DNA of 64,000 nt from Diphasiastrum complanatum (Eukaryota; Streptophyta; Lycopodiopsida; Lycopodiales; Lycopodiaceae). The DNA lies in NCBI GenBank assembly GCA_029204225.1, contig CM055106.1, positions 7,039,156-7,103,155 on the forward strand. Direction: 5' to 3'. The notes below the pieces were generated by a model. It was not told the origin of the DNA, searched no databases, and was given only the letters and a program-made list of their open reading frames with translations. How positions within the stretch are numbered: the stretch's first letter is position 1; each line of letters begins with the position of its first letter. This document shows, in pieces, positions 55,724 to 64,000 of the stretch. Both the position numbers and the translations under genes were made by a program.

Positions 55724-55845
55724 AAGTTTCGCGAACACGAAAGTCACAGGAAACGAAGACGAACAGTTCGCGAACACGAAAGTCAAAGCAGACGAAGACG
55801 AACGGTTCGCGAACACGAAAGATTCACGAACGAGAATCTTTTGCG
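55724..55845 (+). repeat. tandem repeat: TTCGCGAACACGAAAG units
   Basis: Three copies of TTCGCGAACACGAAAG at about 45-bp spacing, separated by ACGAAGACGAAC-type sequence. The open frame across them (55551-55970) reflects the repeat. Confidence 0.8.
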
Positions 55846-56450
55846 ATCCAATACGAGAGAAGGCAAACGACCAAAACGAAACCTACGATGGAAACGGAAC
55901 CTTCTCCTGCCTGCACGCTCCAAAGAGTACTAGCAAGATCATGCAAGTACCCAGAAGTACAGATATCTGATCTGATGATATGACGTCAGCAGATACTTTT
56001 TAGGTCGTGGCTAATCTGCCACTCTTGTAATTCCATGATTAGTTGTAGATGCTTAATCACTCTAATCTCATATTTACATAGAGCGACCATACCTACTGGA
56101 TGATACTTGACATATAGATCAACAGAATACACATACAGTGTAATGAAGTAGTCTGATGCTAGTAAGCAATCAAGATGAAATACAGACAACAAGTCCGCCT
56201 GCGTGCGAGACGAGCTCTGTGATCAGGATCCATAGAGATCCAACTGTCCGCTAGTAAAGCGAGACGATTACTCGTGAGAGAACCGTGTTTCTCCCACGCC
56301 AACGCAATGCGTGGATTTGCATGCAGTGCTTGAAGAAAGCAGAGGAAGTTCAATATAGATAATTTCTCTTGTTGTGTTTGATCTCGTATGCAAATGTTTC
56401 TGTTGTTAATCGTGTGTCTGAATTTTTCTTGTTCATTTTAATTCTGCACC

Positions 56451-57319
56451 TTGGTTGAAACTATGTTGAATGCTGCATCAATTTTATAAACGTAGATCAG
56501 CAGAGTCTGACTACATTCTGGAGGATTGTAGGAGTGATTCAGCTGGCAGTGTCCAGCGATTGCATCTGAACTCCATCCGAGTCGCAAGAGGATCGTGGTT
56601 CCATCGCAAAAGCTTCGCGACTTAAATAGTGATACGTCTAGCAAAATTCAAAAGGCTCCAAAGAGGATGTTTTGTTTAGGGACTTCGAAAAATCAGACAC
56701 ACGTGTTTGCGCTAGTAGCCTTCCTGAAATCATGTATCCACAAGTCAACCAACCTAGTTGTACGAAACTAAAAAGTACAACTTGGGAGTTGTAACTAATT
56801 AAAATACCTATTGTAACTTCTTCCATTTGCTTATCTTGCTCAAAAGTTGTAAGCAAGTTTGTATCATGGAAGAGCTAAGAAGATCTTGTACTCAAGCAAG
56901 AATCAGCTTGCTAGAGGTCCTCGTTGAGGTTTTGAAATTACTACTTATATACCAGGTATTGGACAGCGCCTGTAGGTTTGACAAGGTTTCAGTTAATCGG
57001 AGTAAAGGTTTGAATCTAAACAATAAAATCAATCTAGAATATGGTCCAGTTGCGCACAATTTGATCTCCATAAACTTTCATTGTACTTGCTTTAAAAATT
57101 GTCTATTGAGAATGATAGTTGATTGCCTCTCTATGTTCTCATATTTGATGCTTTAAAAATGAATGAAGTTATAAGTACTACATGATTTCTGTGTCAATCA
57201 TACTTTAATGACAAACTGAAAAGAAGTAACTAATAGACAACTAAGCTCTAGGTGACTCAAATAGATTAACAAATCAGGAAAAAATGTTCAAATAGATCAA
57301 ATTTAGATGCTATACTGAC
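56451..57319. other. no recognised gene
   Basis: Possible intron or downstream region of the minus-strand host gene to its right. No supported exon. Confidence 0.3.
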
Positions 57320-58363
57320 TTGTATTAGAACCGTAATGCTAAAGACAAGTTGCATGTTCTGACCAAAAACAGCCCAATCCACGGCTTGTGTGACTAACTT
57401 GTCAACATTTGATTGCAACTCTGAACTCGTTTGTGCCTCTTGTATCTGCTCCTCCCAAGCTACTTTCTAGACATGAAGCATTGCACAAGCAAAACAGATA
57501 ATTCTCAGTAGAGCTAGTAGGGAAGATAAAGACCAATGTAGTAGACAAAATGAAAACCATGCCAATATGAGAAAAAATGTGCATCCAAAATAATACTTAA
57601 GTGAAGGGTTTACTCTTTGTGATGACCAAAAATGTCAAATCCCTTGAAAGAGCTTAAACCCAAGTTTCACAAAATATCTGGTAATGCTAATGCAATTCAA
57701 ATCTTTAAGCTAAATATTCGAACTAAACAAAGTTAAATTCATATTTTACTCAACAGATTAAAAGATATGCTATAAAGATTTACATCAGTGAGAAAATCAA
57801 CATATTAGTTATATGTTGACAAGAATCAATTCATCAAGCTTACAAGTTGAATCAAGGAAAACTGCAAATTGTATCATATGTTTTGAAAATTTGTGAGTGC
57901 ATGCACTACTATTTGAAGTAAGTCCCATTTTTAGCTCCACTTCCCTATAACGACCAAGTGCATAAAAATTAAATCATTAGTCATTAGTTTGAACATTGAA
58001 AAGGAAAAACATGAGATTGTTTACAATCTCTAGAATACAAACTTTCAAAATTATGTGCATGTTCAATTACATACCCTACCATAAGGGCAGCTTCCAAGCA
58101 AAGGCAGAGTAGAAAGGAGATATTATTAATGAGAAAAAATATCTTCCATAACAAGGATAATGGAACATTAAAAAAACAGTAATTCACCTGAGAAATCCAC
58201 CATGGAGTAGCTGCACTCTCCCCTACTTGCCTTGCTACTTCTACCACTACAGATGACATTACAACAATGTTCCTAGACGAAAATGCTTTATACATTTTTG
58301 CTTCCCAACTCTCCCACCAAGCAGCTCTATTAGTATGCCCTTCACTTTGACGAATCTTGCATG
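57320..58363 (-). CDS. two exons of an unrecognised host gene
   Basis: The right exon (58363-58188, 176 bp) has acceptor GCTTTTGCAG/CA and donor TCTCAG/GTGAAT and encodes CKIRQSEGHTNRAAWWESW, MYKAFSSRNIVVMSSVVVEVARQ and GESAATPWWISQ. After a 721-bp intron (58187-57467, acceptor CATGTCTAG) the left exon (57466-about 57320) continues in phase: KVAWEEQIQEAQTSSELQSNVDKLVTQAVDWAVFGQNM, ending at a possible donor ATACAA/GTCAGT. Both exons are open and phase-matched, with helix-prone, Glu/Gln-rich composition. This is unlike the transposon debris around them, so this is probably a real gene extending beyond these exons. I do not recognise the family. Confidence 0.5.
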
Positions 58364-59760
58364 CTGCAAAAGCACAAAACTTTGCTTCATAAGACATAAT
58401 TTGGCTTTTGTTGAGACTCAGTCATGCCTCAGAAGTGACATATACTTGAAGATATGAAAACTTGCAAAAGCATCAAGAAAGTATTGATTACTTAACTCAA
58501 ATAAACAACAAAAAGCTCTTTGATACACCTTATGATAAGTTCAGTACATTCTCTCAAATATAAAAGTTAGCACTAGCAGAAATTTTGAGTAAAGCTTAAA
58601 CTTGATAATTATATGTGCACTATCTTCAAGAATTGCTATAGATGAAGTCAGTTGCTAAAACTTTCATCCAAGAAAATTGGGTTGAATAAGGGCAAGCAGT
58701 TCTTGCTTTACCTGATTTGATGGCTTGTGATATTATATTTGTGAGCAATCAGCCTTTTCTTAAGCTACAACAAAAACTCAAATCCTTTATTTTGTTTGCT
58801 TCATGTCATGATGGTATAACCCTAGCCCTGTGGTCAATGACAAATCATCCTATGTGAACTTGCTATCATAGCATACTAATACTAAATCAAACACTCACAA
58901 TAACAAATGTTGTCAATAAAAAAATTTCTTAGAATGGTTGCAAATATTCCAGATACATATGTTAATCCAAAAACAAGCCAATTGTAGGAAGTTTTTCGCT
59001 AAAGGTAGATTTGTGTCTCTTTCTTCAAGACCACTCCTACGGTTTTCAACCTGAGGGTATCTTACAGACATTAATCACGCTTTCTTTCTTTACATATTTA
59101 TTTCTTTTTGTCTCTCTATTTGACCACTCCTCCATGTCCTTTCAGATGGCATCAACATCGAACCATGCATCCACACCATGCTCTTCTGATCATCATGCAC
59201 CTCATTATACATTCGATGCCACTCATGTCCCTCTATACCAAATAACACCTCTCTCACAGTTATAAGGGGACAACTCAAAATGACTCTATTAGTTCATGCA
59301 TGTCATCCTACAAGTAGAACAAGTCATGCATGCAACTCAAGATAACTGTATTAGTTCATGCATGTTATCAAGCAACATTCACACTTTGACACTTGGTGCA
59401 ATCCTAGACCCATCTAGGCTCATCTCAACTTTCACACGACCTTTATTCTTTGATTAAGTTGTTCCTTTCTTGTCCATGCAAGGTATTTCAAGGTGTATGA
59501 TGTGCCATCCTGTTAATTACATAATGGCAAGGCTTATCGAGGCTGCCAACCCGTGGCAAGGCTTGTGAGGCTAGTATGCCCAGGGTGATCTACTAAAGTG
59601 TCATCAGTCCCTTGATAGTACACCAATTCTCATGGTCATAGGTCCATTTTTCCTAGGTCGCAATGACCCTCCTTTGGGTTCTTCTTCTTTGGTCATGGCT
59701 TCTCGCTGCACAATGCACATCATATATCATTGGTTAGTTGTATAAGCATACGTCCTTGGC
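58364..59760. other. no recognised gene
   Basis: May include upstream intron sequence of the host gene. TAGTTCATGCATGT recurs at about 59290 and 59350. No motif-bearing ORF. Confidence 0.3.
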
Positions 59761-59763
59761 TAT

Positions 59764-60250
59764 GTTCCACGTTCTGTTTCGGATCACGATTCAGAACGCG
59801 TTCCAGAACGCGATCCGGGAAATCCCATTAGGGTTTCCTCGATCGTAAATTTTTTTGTTTTTTTATTTCAAAAGCTGCCAATATGTCTATCATGTGAATT
59901 GATTCAAAAGAGAAGTTTTCTTTCTTGGATTCAAATGGTTAACCCCCAATATCTGCTATTCACTTCAATCAAATACTGAAGCAAATGAATATCAGATACT
60001 GCAACAAATCATTTTTTGCAGATATGGATTTGCAGATATATTCATTGGCTAGTCATTTCAATTGTATCTACTTCAGTATTTATGTTATTCATTTGGATTG
60101 CAACCAATGGTGGATCCTTGCCCAATGAGAAACAAAAAATTGCATATTATTTTGCAATCCGGGATAGTATTTATGGTCCAACGATCCGGATTGTTTTTGC
60201 AACGGATCGCAATCCACTGCAACTCAGGTCTTGGGATACATCGTATGTAC
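59764..60250. repeat. GC-motif repeat region, possible MITE
   Basis: TATGTTCCACGTTCTG, GATTCAGAACGCG, TTCCAGAACGCGATCCGGG (59766-59820) and, further right, ACGATCCGGATTG...CGGATCGCAATCC (60180-60212) surround an AT-rich core. The layout (GC palindromes, AT core) resembles the MITEs at 52639 and 53259. No clear TIR or duplication was found. Confidence 0.35.
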
Positions 60251-60385
60251 CTGCACATGTCAAAGCCACATTAGTATTTCTCAATCAATTTTTTCATAGC
60301 CAAAACATTTATAAACATCATAGATGTGTCCAAGGAAAAGAAAAGTTCTTATTCATGTAAGGTATGCCTTGAAGTTTTCAAGAAT

Positions 60386-60740
60386 CTATATTCCCATTAC
60401 CATCTCACAAAAACCCATAGAGTTTTCTTTGTTCACCTCGCTTTTGGTACATGAGGCTATTGATACGATAAAACAAGTGCCCACGACTTTGATGACCTCA
60501 AGTCTGAGCTTCTCATCCTTGCATTTCACGTGCTTCCATGTTGGAGAATCGGCAAGGATCCTCATACTATCATCCGATGAATGATTGCTCGAATGCCATG
60601 TCATTAGCTCTGCAATGGAATTACACTTAAACATGTGGTGTATCCGGGGTATGATGGAAAAATGTCTTACCACCTTGGCGGTTATACATTTGTCCACCCT
60701 CGTACAAATGAGTGGATGCCAAGCCACACATCATCTCTTC
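60386..60740 (-). pseudogene. CACTA (En/Spm) TNP2-type transposase fragment
   Basis: The minus strand encodes KVVRHFSIIPRIHHMFKCNSIAELMTWH, SSDDSMRILADSPTWKHV and LRLEVIKVVGTCF. These match the conserved stretch of plant CACTA transposases (VLRYFPLxPRLxRMY, MRWH, HPADSxAWKHFD). A diverged CxxC-like segment precedes it. Only about 110 codons survive; no CACTA terminal repeats are seen nearby. Confidence 0.75.
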
Positions 60741-61155
60741 TTCCCTTGTTAATGTGGCCTCGGTGGGTTCTTTCCATCATGTCATCCATGTTCCCCTCGT
60801 GATCATGCGCTATGAATGGCACAACCTCGTAAGGTCCTCTTAAGGCACAAGCTGCAGTTCATTTCTTGCAAGATATGCAAGAAATGGTACGGGTGACCAA
60901 AGAAAGCTAAAACCACTCAAGATAGAACTCAGTTTTATGCTAACCACAATCGTTCACCTCAAGAATTTAAGGTCGAAACCTAGGTGGGATTGTCTAGTTG
61001 TCGAAGAATATTAATGTTCATGAATCAGCTAATTGCATAGCTAATTCTCAAGTTGCACACCTGGCTGCTTCAACATCAGCTTCGATTTTCGGCTGCAATC
61101 CATGGATACATCTATATAAATGTGCACTCTCATCCAACTTAACCTTGAGAGTCAA
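60741..61155. other. no recognised gene
   Basis: Probably decayed gypsy interior downstream of the gag fragment that follows. No motif seen. Confidence 0.3.
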
Positions 61156-61815
61156 CTACAAAAATTCATGATTATAATCTTGGACAGAATCAGACTGCAT
61201 CCAATTATAAACCGCCGATTGTGCTTGTGGATCCATCTCCACTTTTTGCACTAGACATAAGCTGGACCTTTGAAATGAAGCGAAGCACAAGCAATTTTTG
61301 CTTTGTCTGGCCTTGGAAATAATTAACGTACTTCTCCAACTTATGTAACCATCCGTCCACATCAATGGTATCTGCATTACCACTAAAGTTCGGCATGAAA
61401 ATCTTATCCTTGAAATCATTGCCATTTCTTTTGGACCCTTGGTTTTTCTGCACACGGTTTATAATATTGACGTGTTTCACACCATTTCAGTACTGTACTG
61501 GTTGCCTATTTTATTACAAGTTGGTTCCACATAGTGAGGTTGTCGATCATTTATGCCTTGATTCGGAACAACTCGCTTACCCTTGTTGTTTCGCAACATT
61601 GCGACCACTTCTGGGTCAAATATACTGATAACTTGCCCTTGATTCCACTCAGATGTTGTAGCAATTAGGAAAGGTGGATTGCCAAAATTTTGAATAGTAT
61701 TACCAAGATTTTGGTTAGCATCTTGTTTATATGACATGTTAATCATGGCAATTTCAAAACATGACATCATCATTTCCAACATTTTCTCCCACTGCCGCTC
61801 TGAGTTTTCTTGCAA
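61156..61815 (-). pseudogene. Ty3/gypsy gag N-terminus
   Basis: On the minus strand an N-terminal segment, SERQWEKMLEMMMSCFEIAM, followed by an Asn/Gln-rich linker, ends at about 61480. After a frameshift come FKDKIFMPNFSGNADTIDVDGWLHKLEKYVNYFQ and QKLLVLRFISK, the start of a gypsy gag core. It lies in a different frame from the linker. The rest of the gag is not found downstream. Confidence 0.65.
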
Positions 61816-62319
61816 CTACTGCCATGTTTGTTTACTCTGCTCAGTACTAACATGTATGGCAGTTAAAACTTTATTGAATATTTCTTTTGTTCCAATATGC
61901 ACCTCACTGGTAATAAGTTCTTTCATGATTTTTTTGGTCCCATAACGTTCTTTAGATTGAACATGTCACTTTTGCTTTCTACAACACTGGAATCTGAGCT
62001 CAAATGTAGAAGATATGGGAGCCCAAAAATTTATTTAGAAACATTGGGCAAATGAGTACACTTAGAAAAAAGTTTAAAATATATATCTGAACTACGTTTA
62101 ATATATTTTGGATTCTGTGAAACATTGGTGAAAGAAAAAACGATGTGAAATATTTGGAAATTTGGAGCCAAATGTTTTACCAAATATTATTTTGAATTCG
62201 TTGATGTAATCATAAAAATTTATGGAACTGCAATTTTTTCTTTTCAAAAAATGAAATGTCACAAAAATAAAATATAATAAAATACGAAAATTTTCTCTTT
62301 GGGTGCGACTTAGGGAGGG

Positions 62320-62320
<1 letters not shown>

Positions 62321-62359
<39 letters not shown>

Positions 62360-62482
62360 AGAGAGAGAGAGAGAGCCGGGGGGGGGGGGGGGGTCTCAAG
62401 TACAGGAGGGGCCACATGCACAGGGAGAGGGCCGTGAAGGGGGGGAGGGGTAAAGTACGAGGGGCGGCTACATTCCGACAGG

Positions 62483-62539
<57 letters not shown>
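62321..62539. repeat. microsatellite cluster: (TA)n, (GA)n, (G)n, (GA)n
   Basis: (TA)n at 62323-62355, (GA)n at 62357-62375, a run of 16 G at 62378-62393 and (GA)n at 62486-62539. The last tract is the (CT)n tail of the LINE to its right. Confidence 0.92.
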
Positions 62540-62543
<4 letters not shown>

Positions 62544-64000
62544 ATGAAAGAAAGCTTCATTAATGTCTTTTCCGTGACTAGTAAATGTACATGTCAAGTA
62601 TGTGGTAACAGTGGGAGCATATGAAACGTCTCCAAAACAGTAACAGAAATAGCAAATCTAAAGCTATGAACTGAAATAGATGTGATGATATATGAACCAT
62701 GTGGGAGCATGTATATTGCTAAAAGTCATGAGTGGGGTATGACACTATCGTCCAACCCTGTCCTGCTGATGCTATAAAAGGATGTAATACGGGCCGCAAC
62801 ATGAAGGGCCACTGGTGGTGGTCGCTGACGTCGTCTAGGAGGATGAGGAACTCTCCTCGTGATAAGTCGAGTAGCTCGTGCTGCAACATGAGTATGTGTG
62901 GGACATTGTCTTTGATCTCTGTGGGCAAGTAAGTCATCATCATCATCATCAAATACTATGTCTCGTCCTCTCCTCCTGGAGAAGAAAGAAGTGATCTGAG
63001 GTTGAGAAACATGACTCTGCTGGGCAGTCTAACACAAGTCCTGTCACAGTATAAACATCTCTCGTATCATGAGTGCAGCGCATCGAGAGTCCTCATAAAA
63101 TGAGTCCAGTAATAGTCGGGTTTAACCCTGAGTTGTCGCCTCCAAGTGCGATCGAGATATGCCCAATATAAGACGCGCCTGATATACTGATGAGTACCTG
63201 ATGGGAGCTCTGTAATGGAGATACCAAATGACTCGAGGAAGTGGGATGCCTGGGAGAACCACGACAATCGATAGCCCTGGTCATGAAGGGAGTGTGAAGA
63301 AACAAGTGTTGTCTGTGTATATCTCATATTTGCATCTGCATCTGGCAAAGCCTGGACTCTCTGAATATATGCGATAAGCAGGAAAGCAGCATCAATCCGA
63401 ATGGGTGGAACTGCAAACTCTGCAAGAAGGATCTCGTGTGGAACTGAGGGCTTCACCCGAATCATATGAGCTAACATGGTGGTCCATAATCGTGAAATGC
63501 TGGCCCAATGTGATGAAGGGAGACCGGTATACCATGTCTCTGCTGCATACAAGGCTATGGGGGTGACAATAGTGTCAAAAAGTCTACACTTACTGCGAAC
63601 ATCTCGGATGAGCTTCCAGAAGTAGAACCGCTCAAGTTGAACAAGAGAGGAATGCCCCTTCGCAAGTCGGGTAGTGGCAGCCTGGTCGCATGCTGAAGGT
63701 AGGACCAGAAAAGAGTATCCCCAAATAAGTATAAGAGGAAACTACCTCTAAAGCATCAATCCCCATCTGGTACAAAATCCCTGTAAACAATCCAGCTGCA
63801 ATCCCTCTCTGGTCGGGGATACTAGTACCACATCATCCACATAGAGGAGAATAGCAATCAGAATGGTGCCAAGTCTACAGCCAGCCCCGTCACACTATGA
63901 GATGACTCACTCTAACTCATCAATGTACAATCCAAAGAGAACCGGTGAAAGAGAACATCCCTGTTTCACCCAATGGTGCTCCAGATGTGATCAGATAGGC
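62540..64000 (-). mobile_element. LINE, 3' part, running off the right edge
   Basis: The minus strand reads into the window with the RT: a PLGET/GCSLSP-like stretch near 63960, CDGAGCRLGTILIAIL, the catalytic LYVDDVVLVSPTREGLQ (about 63815-63860), VQLERFYFWKLIRDVRSKCRLFDTIVTPIALYAAETWYTG and ILLAEFAVPPIRIDAAFLL (ORF 63552-63067). Then comes 3' sequence to a (CT)n tail at 62539-62486. It encodes the polymerase for target-primed insertion. A few frame breaks exist near 63750-63950. It is the same family as the fragments at 42688-44960. Confidence 0.8.
63067..63552 (-). pseudogene. LINE ORF2 C-terminal open segment
   Basis: 161 open codons: AAETWYTGLPSSHWASISRL, PSVPHEILLAEFAVPPIRID, IAYIQRVQALPDADAN, TELPSGTHQYIRRVLYWAYL. 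This is the thumb and post-RT region of a plant LINE. The homologous + strand sequence is at 44690-44945. Confidence 0.75.

Larger units (their letters stand above)
55171..56450 (+). repeat. candidate LTR or unknown repeat with internal tandem repeats
   Basis: TGTTAGAGCATTTACTCC at about 55170 resembles an LTR start, and the segment has long T-rich downstream sequence (TTCTCTTGTTGTGTTTG, about 56365). No second copy is in the window, so the assignment is tentative. Confidence 0.3.

Noticed and set aside
55551-55970. 139-codon ORF rich in FANTKV repeats
   Set aside because: The frame follows the 45-bp tandem repeat; no start context, domain or splice support.
62098-62597. ORFs with long SLSLSL and IYIYIY runs
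   Set aside because: Pure translation of GA and TA microsatellites.

Overview
This window is nuclear DNA of a land plant with a repeat-rich genome. The evidence is the element set: Ty1/copia elements with the TGGTATCAGAGC (initiator tRNA-Met) primer site, Ty3/gypsy elements, a MULE-type transposase gene with plant-style GT-AG introns, a BED-finger hAT, a CACTA fragment, LINEs, a tRNA-derived SINE and MITEs. I cannot name the species. Almost everything is transposable-element sequence at different stages of decay. Only two loci look like host genes.

Layout. 1-5655: a copia element whose 3' half is inverted (5' LTR, gag on +, then inverted 3' LTR, RNase H, RT, protease and zinc knuckle on -). 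5660-12950: eroded gypsy gag, LTR remnants and an array of short palindromes. 13010-17033: a broken MULE-like transposase gene (N-terminal zinc domain, DDE region, SWIM finger), interrupted by a gypsy LTR. 17034-23048: a gypsy element (LTR end, PBS, gag, PR, RT, RNase H, IN) cut off inside integrase and followed by a second copy of the MULE SWIM segment (23049-24229). 24400-36650: a hairpin, a minus-strand copia with 3' LTR, PBS and 5' LTR region, gypsy and copia integrase scraps, a SINE head, a plus-strand copia gag, and tandem duplications. 37337-41369: a spliced minus-strand gene with one very long open exon that joins about 20 degenerate ~33-residue repeats to a Ty3/gypsy-type integrase with catalytic positions lost. 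This is the best candidate for a domesticated, undescribed gene. 42220-45000: a small inverted-repeat element and LINE pieces in opposite orientations. 45760-53810: gypsy gag/PR/RT sequence that was the target of a 4,955-bp hAT element (47322-52276, perfect 8-bp target duplication) and of two small GC-palindrome MITEs. 53880-56450: a copia zinc knuckle, an LTR and tandem repeats. 57320-58363: two phase-compatible exons of an unrecognised host gene. 58400-64000: CACTA transposase and gypsy gag fragments, microsatellites and a minus-strand LINE running off the window.

How the parts relate. The hAT carries many GGTACC/CCGCGG motifs near both ends, and its gene encodes a BED finger, the C-terminal dimerisation segment and two AT-hook motifs but lacks the central catalytic region. 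It may therefore be a binding-competent but cleavage-dead derivative. MITEs at 52639, 53259 and about 36373 share its architecture (short TIR, GC-rich subterminal palindromes, AT-rich core). The two at 53259 and 36474 share the end CATAGTTG, and the hAT starts CATAG. The copia at the left edge has the exact geometry expected of autointegration, including an inverted 5-bp duplication. All domain calls come from reading translated sequence by eye; no database search was run.
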